A DNA stretch of 64,000 nt from Geodermatophilus africanus (lineage in GTDB: Bacteria > Actinomycetota > Actinomycetes > Mycobacteriales > Geodermatophilaceae), in assembly GCF_900107105.1 (NCBI RefSeq), contig NZ_FNOT01000009.1:62001-126000 (forward strand), written 5' to 3'. The notes beneath the pieces are model-generated. The model saw only the letters and a list, made by a program, of their open reading frames with translations, did no database searches and had not been told where the DNA came from. Positions within the stretch are counted from its first letter, which is position 1; every line of letters begins with the position of its first letter. Below are positions 8,397 to 17,063 of the stretch, one piece after another. The position numbers and the translations under genes are program-made.

Positions 8397-8450
8397 GACA
8401 CCTCCTCGCTGACGCTCGTCGGCGCCGGAACCGGCGCCGCTGTGCTCCTG
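8397..8450 (-). promoter_or_regulatory. Shared 5' leader carrying the ribosome site of the RecD-like gene
   Basis: The 5' flank reads GACGAGCGTCAGCGAGGAGGT and then the GTG start; further upstream is a GGCGCCGGTTCCGGCGCC palindrome. Almost the same flank (GACGAGCGCCAGCGAGGAGG) precedes the thymidine kinase start at 62858. It looks like a small dispersed translational-leader element. Confidence 0.45.
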
Positions 8451-8469
8451 GGTGGGCTCGCGAGCTCGC

Positions 8470-9450
8470 TCACCTGTCGTACCGCCGCTCGGGATAGCCG
8501 AAGTAGGGGGCCGAGACGTCCTCCAACGCGGTGCGGATCGCCGCGGGCAGCCGCACGGCATCGGCGTCCAGCGAGGACTGCAGCTGCTGCGCGGTGCGCG
8601 CGCCGACGACCGGGGCGGCGACGCCGGGCCGGTCGCGCACCCACGCCAGCGCCACGGCCAGCGGCGTGGTGCCCAGCCCGTCGGCGGCGGTGACCACCGC
8701 CTCCACGATCCGGTCGGCCGTCGCCGAGCGCAGCCCGTCGATGAAGCCCTGCCACTGCGGCGACGCGCCGCGGGACTCCGCCGGCGGGCCCTGCCGGTAC
8801 TTGCCAGTGAGCAGCCCGCGGCCCAGCGGCGACCAGGCCAGCACGCCCAGTCCGAGCGCCTCGGCGGCGGGCACCACCTCGCGCTCGACGCCGCGCTGCA
8901 GCAGCGAGTACTCCACCTGGGTGCTGACGACCGGCACGCGGCCGGGCCAGGCCCGCTGCCAGGTGACCGCCTGCGCGGTCTGCCAGCCGGTGAAGTTGCT
9001 GACGCCGACGTAGCGGACCCGGCCCGAGGAGACGGCGGTGTCGCAGGCGGCGAGGGTCTCCTCGAGCGGGGTGGTGTCGTCCCAGGAGTGCAGCTGCCAC
9101 AGGTCGACGTGGTCGGTGCCCAGGCGCTCCAGCGAGGCGTCGAGGGCGGCGAGAAGGTGCCCGCGGGAGGCGCCGCGGCCCATCGGCCCCGCCGCGGTCC
9201 GCCCGACGGCCTTGGTGGCGACCAGCACGTCCGAGCGCGGGACAACGTCGGCCAGCAGCCTGCCCAGCAGCCGCTCGCTGTCCCCGTCGCAGTACACGTC
9301 GGCGGTGTCGACCAGCGTGCCGCCGGCGTCGACGAACGCGGTCAGCTGCATCGCGGCCTCGTCCTCGTCGGTGTCCCGGCCCCAGGTCATGGTGCCCAGT
9401 GCCAGGCGCGAGACGACCAGTCCGCTGCGGCCGAGTGCGCGTTGCTCCAC
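8470..9450 (-). CDS. Aldo/keto reductase
   Basis: NADPH-dependent oxidoreductase of 326 aa with the (beta/alpha)8 AKR layout. The catalytic tetrad is visible: Asp49 (LVDTADVY), Tyr53, Lys80 (LVATK) and His121 (LWQLHSWDD). The YVGVSNFTGWQ strand and the C-terminal GARTAQQLQSS cofactor-binding motif are also present. The substrate is unknown. The start is GTG 9450; TAGGTT lies 8 nt upstream on the minus strand with no Shine-Dalgarno, so the mRNA is probably leaderless. The gene is 73 bp upstream of the RecD-like gene on the same strand. Confidence 0.93.
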   Translation of the reverse strand: MEQRALGRSGLVVSRLALGTMTWGRDTDEDEAAMQLTAFVDAGGTLVDTADVYCDGDSERLLGRLLADVVPRSDVLVATKAVGRTAAGPMGRGASRGHLLAALDASLERLGTDHVDLWQLHSWDDTTPLEETLAACDTAVSSGRVRYVGVSNFTGWQTAQAVTWQRAWPGRVPVVSTQVEYSLLQRGVEREVVPAAEALGLGVLAWSPLGRGLLTGKYRQGPPAESRGASPQWQGFIDGLRSATADRIVEAVVTAADGLGTTPLAVALAWVRDRPGVAAPVVGARTAQQLQSSLDADAVRLPAAIRTALEDVSAPYFGYPERRYDR

Positions 9451-9629
9451 GGGAGGCCAACCTACCGGCGGGTCCGGACGGGAGCCGGGGAGCGCGGCGG
9501 TCCCTGCGTGCCGCGCCCGGCCGGTGCGCGCCGCCGCTTAGGGTGGCCTCCCGTGCTCCCGCTGACCGGCCCGCCCCACCGCCCCGCTGCCCGCCGCCCC
9601 CGCTCCGCCCGACCGGAGCGGAGCGCGCG

Positions 9630-10463
9630 ATGAGCTGGCTCGAGGCCGTCGTCCTGGGGCTGGTGCAGGGGCTCACGGAGTTCCTGCCCATCTCCTCCAG
9701 CGCGCACCTGCGGGTGGTGGGGGAGGCCTTCGGCTGGGGTGACCCGGGCGCGGCGTTCACCGCCATCACCCAGATCGGCACCGAGGCCGCGGTGCTGCTC
9801 TACTTCCGCCGCGACATCGGCCGGATCATCAGTGCCTGGGTCCGCTCGCTGGGCGACCGCGCGGTGCGCCGCGACCCCGACGCCCGGATGGGCTGGCTGA
9901 TCATCGTCGGCACGCTACCCATCGGCATCCTGGGCCTGCTGTTCCAGGACCGCATCGAGACGACCTTCCGGGACCTGCGCATCGTCGCGATCGCGCTGGT
10001 CGCCTTCTCGCTGGTCCTCTACTGGGCCGACCGGGTGGGCGGCAAGAAGCGCGAGCTCGACCAGCTGACCGTCGGGCACGGCATCGCCTTCGGGTTCGCC
10101 CAGGCCATGGCGCTGGTGCCCGGCGTCTCCCGCTCCGGCGGCACGATCACCATGGGCCTGTTCCTCGGCTACTCGCGGGCCGCCGCGGCGCGGTACTCCT
10201 TCCTGCTCGCCGTCCCCGCCGTCCTGGCCTCGGGCTTCTTCCAGGTCTACGAGGCGCTCACCGGCGGCGTGGCGGGGGAGTCGGTCGCCTGGGGGCCGAC
10301 GATCGTGGCCACGGTGCTGGCCTTCGGCGTCGGCCTGGTCGTCATCGCCTGGCTGCTGCGCTACCTCGACCGCGGCAGCTTCACGCCGTTCGTCGTCTAC
10401 CGGGTGGTGCTGGGCCTGCTGATCCTCGCCCTCGTCGGCGCCGGGGTGCTCGCGCCGCAGTGA
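9630..10463 (+). CDS. uppP: Undecaprenyl-diphosphatase UppP (BacA)
   Basis: Integral membrane phosphatase of 277 aa that recycles undecaprenyl pyrophosphate to the lipid carrier used for peptidoglycan and other glycans. Both signature motifs are intact: QGLTEFLPISSSAHL (13-27, catalytic Glu17, His26) and PGVSRSGGTIT (164-174, Arg168). The hydrophobicity pattern gives about seven or eight membrane spans. The ATG at 9630 follows GGAGCGGAG. A TAGGGT box at 9539-9544 would give about a 78-nt leader. It confers bacitracin tolerance when abundant in other bacteria. Confidence 0.95.
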   Translation: MSWLEAVVLGLVQGLTEFLPISSSAHLRVVGEAFGWGDPGAAFTAITQIGTEAAVLLYFRRDIGRIISAWVRSLGDRAVRRDPDARMGWLIIVGTLPIGILGLLFQDRIETTFRDLRIVAIALVAFSLVLYWADRVGGKKRELDQLTVGHGIAFGFAQAMALVPGVSRSGGTITMGLFLGYSRAAAARYSFLLAVPAVLASGFFQVYEALTGGVAGESVAWGPTIVATVLAFGVGLVVIAWLLRYLDRGSFTPFVVYRVVLGLLILALVGAGVLAPQ

Positions 10464-10495
10464 CGCGGGGCACCAGCCACCCGCCCGCCCGCCGC

Positions 10496-10567
10496 GTTGA
10501 TCATGGGGTCGTTGCAGCAGGACACGCTCGACACGGCGCGTCCGCGAGCGACAAGCCCATGATCAAC
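10496..10567 (+). terminator. Long inverted repeat between uppP and the histidine phosphatase
   Basis: The arms GTTGATCATGGG (10496-10507) and CCCATGATCAAC (10556-10567) are perfectly complementary and the pairing continues imperfectly inward (GTCGTTGC with GCGACAAG). It is probably a terminator or a REP-like element; it shares the GATCATG core with the hairpin at 1491-1573. Confidence 0.5.
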
Positions 10568-10617
10568 ACGAGTCGGGCCGGCTGGGCACCGGGCTCGTCC
10601 TTCTAGGCTCGGGCGTC

Positions 10618-11319
10618 GTGACCACCGTGATCCTGCTGCGGCACGGCCGCACGACCGCCAACGCCGGCGGCGTGCTCGCCGGCTGGACCCCGGGCGTGCA
10701 GCTCGACGAGACCGGCGAGCGGCAGGCGAGGGCGGTGGGGGAGCGGCTGACGCCGGTGCCGCTGGCCGCCGTCGTGAGCAGCCCGCTGGACCGCTGCCGG
10801 CAGACCGCCGGCGCCGTCCTCCCCGGGCGCGACCTCGAGCTGGCCACCGACGACCGGCTCGGGGAGGCCCGCTACGGCGACTGGACCGGCCGCCCGCTCA
10901 AGGAGCTGGTCAAGGAGCCGCTGTGGAAGGTCGTGCAGCAGCACCCGTCGGCCGCGGTCTTCCCCGGCCCGGAGGGCGAGGGCCTGGCGCAGACCCAGGC
11001 CCGCGCGGTGGCCGCCGTCCGGGAGTGGAACGCCCGCCTCGGGCCCGACGCCGTCTGGCTGGCCTGCAGCCACGGCGACGTCATCAAGGCCGTGCTCGCC
11101 GACGCCCTGGGGCTGCACCTCGACCAGTTCCAGCGGATCGTGGTCGACCCGGCCTCGGTCTCGGTGGTCACCTACACCGAGACCCGCCCGTTCGTGGTGC
11201 GGGTCAACGACACCGGCGGGGACGTCGCCGCCCTGGTCCCGCCCAAGAAGCAGGGACGGCGCCGTCGCAAGGCCGACTCGGACGCGGTCGTCGGCGGCGG
11301 CGCGGGCGCGGCCGTCTGA
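10618..11319 (+). CDS. Histidine phosphatase family protein (MSMEG_4193 type)
   Basis: Phosphoglycerate-mutase-like phosphatase of 233 aa. The catalytic RHG is at 8-10 (LLRHGRTTAN). The second Arg is in SSPLDRCRQT, Glu is in GEARYGDWTG, and the second catalytic His is in LACSHGDVIKAV. The basic C-terminal tail (KKQGRRRRKA) is family-typical. It precedes DUF3090 and SCO1664 genes, a trio conserved across actinobacteria near mshC. The substrate is unknown. TAGGCT lies 8 nt before the GTG start, predicting a leaderless mRNA. Confidence 0.88.
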   Translation: MTTVILLRHGRTTANAGGVLAGWTPGVQLDETGERQARAVGERLTPVPLAAVVSSPLDRCRQTAGAVLPGRDLELATDDRLGEARYGDWTGRPLKELVKEPLWKVVQQHPSAAVFPGPEGEGLAQTQARAVAAVREWNARLGPDAVWLACSHGDVIKAVLADALGLHLDQFQRIVVDPASVSVVTYTETRPFVVRVNDTGGDVAALVPPKKQGRRRRKADSDAVVGGGAGAAV

Positions 11320-11368
11320 CCTCGCGTCTCGGCGTGCCCGCCGCGTCCGCCCGCGTAACCTGGGGCCC

Positions 11369-11920
11369 GTGCCGCGCCAGCTGTATCTCTTCGACCGCCC
11401 GTCCCGGTTCGTCGCCGGCACGGTGGGCCAGCCCGGCGACCGCACCTTCTACCTGCAGGCCGTCGACAGCGCCGGCCGCGTGGTCAGCGTGGCGCTGGAG
11501 AAGGCGCAGGTGCAGGTGCTCGCCGACCGGATGAACGAGCTGCTCGACGAGGTCGCGACCCGTCCGGGCACCGTCGTCCCGCCGGACGCCGAGGTCGACG
11601 ACCTGGAGCCGCTCACCGCGCCGGTCGACGAGGAGTTCCGGGTCGCGGCCATGGGCCTGGCGTGGGACGGCGAGTCGCAGGCCGTCGTCGTCGAGGCCGT
11701 GGCCGCCGGCGACGAGCCGGTCGAGGAGGACGTGATCCTCTCCGACAGCGAGGAGGGGCCCGACGCGCTGCGGGTGACGATCACCCCCGCCGCCGCCCGC
11801 GCCTTCGTCGTCCGGGCCCGCCGGGTCGTGGCCGCCGGCCGCCCGGCCTGCCCGCTGTGCTCGCTCCCGCTGGACCCCGCCGGGCACGTGTGCCCGCGGC
11901 AGAACGGCTACCGCCGCTGA
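11369..11920 (+). CDS. DUF3090 family protein
   Basis: A 183-aa cytoplasmic protein that matches DUF3090 over its whole length (MPRQLYLFDRPSRFVAGTVGQPG start; DRMNELLDEV helix; EEFRVAAMGLAWD). It ends in a cysteine cluster CPLCSLPLDPAGHVCP that could bind zinc. The function is unknown. TAACCT lies 7 nt before GTG 11369, so it may have its own leaderless promoter although the upstream phosphatase is only 49 bp away. Conserved context with the phosphatase and SCO1664 suggests a shared pathway. Confidence 0.9.
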   Translation: MPRQLYLFDRPSRFVAGTVGQPGDRTFYLQAVDSAGRVVSVALEKAQVQVLADRMNELLDEVATRPGTVVPPDAEVDDLEPLTAPVDEEFRVAAMGLAWDGESQAVVVEAVAAGDEPVEEDVILSDSEEGPDALRVTITPAAARAFVVRARRVVAAGRPACPLCSLPLDPAGHVCPRQNGYRR

Positions 11921-11939
11921 GCGCGATCCGGCCGCCCCG

Positions 11940-12695
11940 ATGACCGAGCGTCCCGCCGACCCCGCCACGGGTCTGCGCCCCCCGGCCGACGACGCGGAGG
12001 CGCGCGCCCTGCTGCTCGACGGCGAGATCGACCTCGAGGGCCGGATGCTCGACGCCAGCAACGTCACGCTGGTCGGCTACGTCCGCACCGACGAGCTCGA
12101 GGCCGAGTGCGTCTACAAGCCGGTCGCCGGCGAGCGGCCCCTCTGGGACTTCCCCGACGGCACGCTCGCCGGCCGCGAGGTGTCCGCGGCGCTGATCAGC
12201 GAGGCGACCGGCTGGCGGGTCGTGCCGCCGACCGTGCTGCGCGACGGCCCGTTCGGCCCCGGCATGGTGCAGCTGTGGGTGGACGGCGACCCCGACGTCG
12301 ACCTGACCGCGTTCGTGCGGTCGGACCACCCCGGGCTGCGGCGCATGGCGGTCTTCGACGCCGTCGTCAACAACGCCGACCGCAAGGGCGGGCACATCAT
12401 CCCGACCTCCGCCGGGCACGTGTACGGCGTCGACCACGGCATCTGCTTCTCGGTCGACCCGAAGCTGCGCACGCTGCTGTGGCGATGGGCGGGCAAGCCG
12501 CTGCCGACCGAGGCGCTCGAGGTGCTGGAGAAGCTCACCGGTGACCTGCTCGGCGACCTCGGCGAGCAGCTGCACGAGCACCTCACCCGGCGCGAGGTGC
12601 GGCGCACCCAGCAGCGGGTCGCCGAGCTGCTGCGCACCGGCCGGCACCCGCAGCCCAGCGGCGACTGGCCCGCGCTGCCCTGGCCCCCCTTCTGA
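11940..12695 (+). CDS. SCO1664 family protein (PI3/4-kinase-like fold)
   Basis: A 251-aa member of the actinobacterial SCO1664 family, distantly related to phosphatidylinositol 3/4-kinases. Kinase-like features are visible: ECVYKPVAGERPLWDFP (nucleotide-binding Lys), DAVVNNADRKGGHI (catalytic loop Asn-Asn-Ala-Asp-Arg) and YGVDHGICF (metal-binding Asp). The substrate is unknown. It starts 19 bp after DUF3090 and is probably co-transcribed. A hairpin at 12713-12743 follows. Confidence 0.88.
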   Translation: MTERPADPATGLRPPADDAEARALLLDGEIDLEGRMLDASNVTLVGYVRTDELEAECVYKPVAGERPLWDFPDGTLAGREVSAALISEATGWRVVPPTVLRDGPFGPGMVQLWVDGDPDVDLTAFVRSDHPGLRRMAVFDAVVNNADRKGGHIIPTSAGHVYGVDHGICFSVDPKLRTLLWRWAGKPLPTEALEVLEKLTGDLLGDLGEQLHEHLTRREVRRTQQRVAELLRTGRHPQPSGDWPALPWPPF

Positions 12696-12712
12696 CCGGC
12701 GACACCGGCGAT

Positions 12713-12743
12713 CTCGCACGGACCGGTGCCCGCTCCGTGCGAG
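12713..12743. terminator. Bidirectional stem-loop between convergent genes
   Basis: CTCGCACGGA (12713-12722) pairs perfectly with TCCGTGCGAG (12734-12743). It sits between the SCO1664 gene (+) and the SnoaL-like gene (-), where it can serve both. Confidence 0.6.
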
Positions 12744-12761
12744 GTCGGCGATCTCGCCGGA

Positions 12762-13237
12762 TCAGGGAGCCGGCAGGCGCCAGAGCATGGCGCTCAAGCC
12801 GACCGCGCCGAGCGCCCGGCCGTAGAGCTGCCGCATCTGCCCGAGGACGTCGGCCTGCTGCACCCGCTCGACGATGAGCCCGTCGACGACCCGGACGCGG
12901 TCGAAGTAGCTCGCGCGGTACCGCCGGTGGGTCGCCGGCGCGCCGTAGAGCCGGCCGTCGGCGGTGCCGCGGGCCTCGCCGTGCGCGAGCACCACGGCAG
13001 CGCCGTCCGCGGTGGCGGTGACGGCGACCTCCGCCAGCTCGACCCGCAGGTCGGGGATGCCTGCCAGACCCGCTCCAGCGACGCGGTGGCGTCGGTCCAC
13101 CCGACCCAGCCGCCGGTGAAGCCCACGCAGTCCTCGCGGTAGCGGACGCGGTCCACGCAGCCGGCCGCGGCCGCGACGTCCCGGTCGTTCAACGCGCTCA
13201 GGAAGGTGCGATACACGACCTCGGGGCTGCGCTCCAT
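12762..13237 (-). pseudogene. SnoaL-like/NTF2-fold protein, frameshifted
   Basis: Two frames together give one SnoaL-like protein of about 158 aa. The first starts at ATG 13237 (MERSPEVVYRTFLSALNDRD) and runs to SLERVWQA. The second continues with IPDLRVELAEVAVTATADGA and runs to the stop at 12762. The junction is near 13060, where one missing base (CAGGCATCCC instead of, for example, CAGGGCATCCC) would explain the shift. A TACCGT box 8 nt before the ATG suggests a leaderless promoter. It is either a decaying gene or a sequencing error. SnoaL-like folds serve as small hydrolases or cyclases. Confidence 0.75.
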
Positions 13238-13301
13238 GCGCGCCGACGGTAGGGCGGACGCCGCTCCCGCAGGCCGCGCGCCGCGACTAGGTTCCGGCAC
13301 C

Positions 13302-13688
13302 GTGCCCCACCGCAGCCGCCTGGCCGTCCTCATGCTCGACCTGCCCCCCGACCTGCACGACGCCGGGCGGGCCTTCTGGTCCGGCGCCACCGGTCACCAG
13401 GTGTCCCCGGACCCCTCGGACGACAACTGGTCGTCGCTGGGCGCCTTCGCCGGCGGCTTCCACCTGGAGGTCCAGCGCACCGGGCACGGGACGCCGCCGC
13501 GCTGGCACGTCGACGTCGAGACCGACGACGTCGACGCGGAGGTGGCCCGGCTGGAGGCCCTGGGCGCGCGGCGGATCGCGGACATGGGCGGCTTCTGGCA
13601 GATGAAGGACCCCGCCGGGATGGTCTTCGACGTCGTCGGCGTCCAGACCGGGGACGACTTCGAGCGGAACGCCACCACCTGGCCCTGA
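13302..13688 (+). CDS. VOC family (glyoxalase-like) protein
   Basis: A 128-aa vicinal-oxygen-chelate protein with two beta-alpha-beta-beta-beta modules. The first begins LAVLMLDLPPDLHDAGRAFW and the second WHVDVETDDVDAEVARLEALG, ending MKDPAGMVFDVVG. Such proteins bind a divalent metal and act on small electrophiles or confer antibiotic resistance; the substrate cannot be named. GTG 13302 follows a TAGGTT box by 8 nt. The copy of the dispersed repeat after its stop separates it from the convergent isomerase gene. Confidence 0.88.
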   Translation: MPHRSRLAVLMLDLPPDLHDAGRAFWSGATGHQVSPDPSDDNWSSLGAFAGGFHLEVQRTGHGTPPRWHVDVETDDVDAEVARLEALGARRIADMGGFWQMKDPAGMVFDVVGVQTGDDFERNATTWP

Positions 13689-13691
13689 CGA

Positions 13692-13761
13692 AGGACCATC
13701 CTCCTCCCCACACCTCGCAGGCTCAGGCGGAGGGCCCCTGGAGGACGGCCGTTCCAGCACC
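13692..13761 (+). repeat. Dispersed GAAGGACC repeat, copy 1
   Basis: Starts right after the VOC stop codon. Blocks in order: GAAGGACC, CCTCCCCACACCTCGCAGGC, GAGGGCCCCTGG, GGCCGTTCCAGCAC. The same block order is seen at 21849, 27971 and 42083. Confidence 0.7.
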
Positions 13762-13771
13762 GCGCCGCCCG

Positions 13772-14488
13772 TCAATCCAGCCGGACGAGGTCGAGCATCG
13801 CGGCGGCCTGCAGCCCGTCGCCGTCCACCGTGAGCACCTCCAGCGGCACCCGCCGCCAGACGGCGAGGAGCAGGTCGCCCGCCGTGCCGGTGAGCCGGGC
13901 GATGGGCACCGGCCGGGAGCCGGGGAACAGCACCCGCTCGACGCCGACGTCGACGGCGTGCAGGACGACGGGGTGCGCGTCCGCCGGCGGGCCCTGCGGC
14001 AGCGCGCCGGGGACCATCACCTCCAGCCACTCGTCGAGGCCGTCCAGGCCGACGTCGGCACGGACCGGGTGCACGTCGCCGAGCACCTGCTCGACGTCGG
14101 CGGTGTGCACGACCGCCTCCACCACCTGCCGGCGCAGCACGAAGCCGACGTCCTGCCGCGGCGCCCAGGTCCACACCCGCTCGGCCGGGTCGGCGCCGTC
14201 GAGCACCGTCTCCAGCTCCGCCGACTGGGCGAGGCCGAAGCCGAGCAGCTCGTCGTCCGGGTGCCGGACCGGCTCGGGATAGGCCCCCGGATCGGTCGCG
14301 CGGGTGCGCACCACCCACGCCCAGAAGTGCTGCACCTCGGCCAGGTGCCAGACCAGGTCGGCCAGCGTCCACCCGGGGCAGCCGGGCACCGGCGCCTGCC
14401 ACCCCCGGGCCAGCACCGCCTCGGCGGCGGCGTCGGCGAAGCGGGCGTCGGTCTTCTGCAGGACCGGCAGGTACTCGTCGGGTGTCAT
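13772..14488 (-). CDS. Maleylpyruvate isomerase family, mycothiol-dependent enzyme
   Basis: A 238-aa DinB/MDMPI-fold protein. The N-terminal four-helix bundle carries the family signature PVPGCPGWTLADLVWHLAEVQ, in which the His of WHLAEV is one of three metal ligands; a later VHTADVEQ supplies the others. The C-terminal domain (about 150-238) is SCP2-like. Members use mycothiol for isomerisation or S-transfer. It diverges from mshC across 89 bp, so cofactor synthesis and use are adjacent. ATG 14488 follows a GGGAGAGG ribosome site. Confidence 0.9.
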   Translation of the reverse strand: MTPDEYLPVLQKTDARFADAAAEAVLARGWQAPVPGCPGWTLADLVWHLAEVQHFWAWVVRTRATDPGAYPEPVRHPDDELLGFGLAQSAELETVLDGADPAERVWTWAPRQDVGFVLRRQVVEAVVHTADVEQVLGDVHPVRADVGLDGLDEWLEVMVPGALPQGPPADAHPVVLHAVDVGVERVLFPGSRPVPIARLTGTAGDLLLAVWRRVPLEVLTVDGDGLQAAAMLDLVRLD

Positions 14489-14565
14489 CGCGCCCCTCTC
14501 CCCGCGGGCGGCGCCGCGGTCCTCCGACAGGATGAGGGCCGACCGGGCGCGTGGATAGCCGCCTC

Positions 14566-14571
14566 TAGGCT
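14566..14571 (+). promoter_or_regulatory. TAGGCT -10 box of a probable leaderless mshC transcript
   Basis: TAGGCT lies exactly 6 nt before GTG 14578, with no Shine-Dalgarno between. This is the spacing expected if the first base of the start codon is the transcription start. Confidence 0.6.
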
Positions 14572-14577
14572 CGGTAC

Positions 14578-15861
14578 GTGCTCGCCTGGCCCGCTCCGCT
14601 CCTCCCGACCCTCCCGGGCACCGGTCCGGTCCTCAAGCTGCACGACACCGCGCGCGGGGAGGTGGTCGACACCTCCCCGGACACGACGGCGCGGATGTAT
14701 GTCTGCGGCATCACCCCCTACGACGCCACGCACCTCGGCCACGCCGCCACCTACCTGGCGTTCGACCTGGTCAACCGGGTGTGGCGGGACGCCGGCCACG
14801 CCGTCCACTACGTGCAGAACGTCACCGACATCGACGACCCGCTGCTCGAGCGGGCCGAGCGCGACGGCGAGGACTGGGTCGTACTCGGCATGCGGGAGAC
14901 CGCGCTGTTCCGCGAGGACATGACCGCGCTGCGGGTGCTGCCGCCCGACGACTACGTCGGCGCGGTGGAGTCGGTGCCGCACATCGTGGCCCACGTGGAG
15001 ACCCTGCTCGACGAGGGGCTGGCGTACGTGCTCGACGACGGCACCGGCGACGTCTACCACGACGTCGCACAGGCGCCGGGCTTCGGCAGCGAGTCCGGCT
15101 ACGACGAGGCGACCATGCTGCGGTACTCCGCCGAGCGCGGCGGCGACCCCGACCGCCCGGGCAAGCGCAACCGGCTGGACCCGATGCTGTGGCAGGGGCA
15201 GCGGCCGGGGGAGCCGTCGTGGCCCGGCCCCCGCGGCACCGCCGGCCGCCCCGGCTGGCACATCGAGTGCGCCACCATCGCGCTGGAGACCATCGGCATG
15301 GGCTTCGACGTCCAGGGCGGCGGCAGCGACCTGGTCTTCCCGCACCACGAGTTCTCCGCCGTCCACGCGGAGGCGCTCTCGGGGACCAAGCCCTTCGCCC
15401 GGGCCTACGTGCACGCGGCGATGATCGGCCTGGACGGCGAGAAGATGAGCAAGAGCCGCGGCAACCTGGTCTTCGTCTCCAAGCTGCGCGGTGAGGGCGT
15501 CGACCCGATGGCGATCCGGCTGGCGCTGCTGGACGGTCACTACCGCACCGACCGCGCCTGGACGCCGGACCTGCTGGCCACCGCCGAGCGGCGGCTGGAC
15601 ACCTGGCGGCGCGCCGTGGCCCGGGACGCCGGCGCCCCGGCCGCCCCGGTGCTGCACGGGCTGCGCGAGCGGCTCGGCGACGACCTTGACAGCCCCGGGG
15701 CGATCGCGCTGGTCGACGACTGGGCCGCGCGCACGCTGGCTGCCGGGCCGGACGTCGACCGCGACGACGGCGCCCCGCGGGTCGTCGCCGACGCGGTCGA
15801 CGCACTGCTGGGCATCGCCCTGGACCCCGCGCTGGACGGCCCGGCGCCCCGGTCGCGCTGA
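14578..15861 (+). CDS. mshC: Cysteine--1-D-myo-inosityl 2-amino-2-deoxy-alpha-D-glucopyranoside ligase MshC
   Basis: A 427-aa ATP-dependent ligase that joins cysteine to GlcN-Ins, the penultimate step of mycothiol synthesis. It is a cysteinyl-tRNA synthetase paralogue: zinc ligands Cys43 (YVCGITPYD), Cys231 (WHIECA) and probably His256 (VFPHHEFS), a HIGH-like THLGHAATY at 51-59 and KMSKS at 289-293. It lacks the C-terminal tRNA-binding part of CysS, and the N-terminal [13 protein letters not shown] matches MshC. The stop overlaps the dGTPase start by one base (TGATG), so the two are co-transcribed. Confidence 0.96.
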   Translation: MLAWPAPLLPTLPGTGPVLKLHDTARGEVVDTSPDTTARMYVCGITPYDATHLGHAATYLAFDLVNRVWRDAGHAVHYVQNVTDIDDPLLERAERDGEDWVVLGMRETALFREDMTALRVLPPDDYVGAVESVPHIVAHVETLLDEGLAYVLDDGTGDVYHDVAQAPGFGSESGYDEATMLRYSAERGGDPDRPGKRNRLDPMLWQGQRPGEPSWPGPRGTAGRPGWHIECATIALETIGMGFDVQGGGSDLVFPHHEFSAVHAEALSGTKPFARAYVHAAMIGLDGEKMSKSRGNLVFVSKLRGEGVDPMAIRLALLDGHYRTDRAWTPDLLATAERRLDTWRRAVARDAGAPAAPVLHGLRERLGDDLDSPGAIALVDDWAARTLAAGPDVDRDDGAPRVVADAVDALLGIALDPALDGPAPRSR

Positions 15862-16895
15862 TGGGCGGGGGGTCCTTCCGCCTGGTCGACCGGGCGGCAC
15901 GGGAGCGCGAGGAGGCGACCCTCGCGCCGGCCGCCACCCGGTCGACGGCCACCCGCGGCCGCGCCGTCCCCGAGGCCGAGGACCCCCTGCGCACCGCCTT
16001 CGAGCGCGACCGCGACCGGATCCTGCACGCCAAGGCCTTCCGCCGGCTCAAGCACAAGACGCAGGTCTTCCTCAACCCCGACGGCGACCACTTCGTCACC
16101 CGGCTGACGCACACGCTGCAGGTCACCCAGGTCGCCCGCTCGCTGGCCCGCGCGCTCGGCCTCAACGAGGACCTCGCCGAGGCGATCGCGCTGGGCCACG
16201 ACCTGGGTCACTCGCCGTTCGGGCACATCGGCGAGGACGCGCTGGAGCCCTACGTCCCCGGCGGCTGGCACCACGCCGCCCAGGGGGTGCGGATCGTCGA
16301 GGTGCTCGAGCACCTCAACCTCACCTGGGAGGTCCGCGACGGCATCCGGGCGCACAGCTGGAAGATCACGCCGCCGCCGACCACCCGCGAGGCCGAGTGC
16401 GTCCGCTACGCCGACCGCATCGGCTACCTGTCCCACGACGCGCTGGACGCCGTCCGGGCGGGGGTGCTGCAGGTGGCCGGCCTGCCGGCCCGGGCGCGTG
16501 CCGTGTTCGGCGAGCCGGGCAGCCGGATGGTCGGCGCGATGATCGACGCCGTCGTCGCGGGGTCGCTGGCCGACGGGGGAGCGGTGGTCATGGCGCCCGA
16601 GCCGCTGGAGGCCATGCACGAGCTGCGGGCCTTCATGTTCGAGCGGGTGTACGCCTCGGAGACCGCGGCCGGCCAGAAGCAGCTGGCCATCGACGTCACC
16701 CGGCGGCTGGTCGACCACCACCTGGCCCACCCCGGGCTCATCCCGGCGACCTACCGCGACACCTCCGCCGACCCGGTGACCCAGGTCGTCGACTACGTGT
16801 CCGGGATGACCGACCGGTACGCGCTGTCCACGCACGACCGGCTCTTCGACGCCGACGCGACCTCGGCGATGCGCCCGCTGCTCCGCACCCGCTGA
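15861..16895 (+). CDS. dgt: Deoxyguanosinetriphosphate triphosphohydrolase-like HD protein
   Basis: A 344-aa HD-domain hydrolase that splits dNTPs into deoxynucleoside and triphosphate. The metal-binding HD set is intact: His84 (RLTHTLQVTQ), His113-Asp114 (LGHDLGHSPFGH), and the distal Asp in RYADRIGYLSHD. The EDPLRTAFERDRDRILHAKAFRR entry helix is diagnostic. It controls dNTP pools. Coupling to mshC by a one-base overlap is a common actinobacterial arrangement (mshC with dgt and dnaG nearby in others). A strong hairpin at 16984-17043 follows. Confidence 0.92.
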   Translation: MGGGSFRLVDRAAREREEATLAPAATRSTATRGRAVPEAEDPLRTAFERDRDRILHAKAFRRLKHKTQVFLNPDGDHFVTRLTHTLQVTQVARSLARALGLNEDLAEAIALGHDLGHSPFGHIGEDALEPYVPGGWHHAAQGVRIVEVLEHLNLTWEVRDGIRAHSWKITPPPTTREAECVRYADRIGYLSHDALDAVRAGVLQVAGLPARARAVFGEPGSRMVGAMIDAVVAGSLADGGAVVMAPEPLEAMHELRAFMFERVYASETAAGQKQLAIDVTRRLVDHHLAHPGLIPATYRDTSADPVTQVVDYVSGMTDRYALSTHDRLFDADATSAMRPLLRTR

Positions 16896-16983
16896 ACCCC
16901 GCCGTCCCGACACGCGGCACGGTCGTCCGCCCTGGACGACCGTTATCCCCAACTTGCGCTCTGCTCACGCGTTGTGCTGCCGC

Positions 16984-17043
16984 GCGAGATCTGCACACAG
17001 GCTGCGATCGAGGCCCCGAACGCGACCAGTGTGCAGATCTCGC
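16984..17043. terminator. Perfect 15-bp inverted repeat between convergent genes
   Basis: GCGAGATCTGCACAC (16984-16998) pairs perfectly with GTGTGCAGATCTCGC (17029-17043). It lies between the dGTPase (+) and the PAC2 gene (-) and can end both transcripts. A CGTTATCCCCAAC motif at 16941-16953 lies just left of it. Confidence 0.6.
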
Positions 17044-17063
17044 AGCAGCGTGGGTGGCAGCCT

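Noticed and set aside
16939-16953. CGTTATCCCCAAC as a DnaA box or origin element
   Set aside because: It only loosely resembles TTGTCCACA/TTATCCACA, and there is no cluster of boxes, dnaA, dnaN or other origin gene here.
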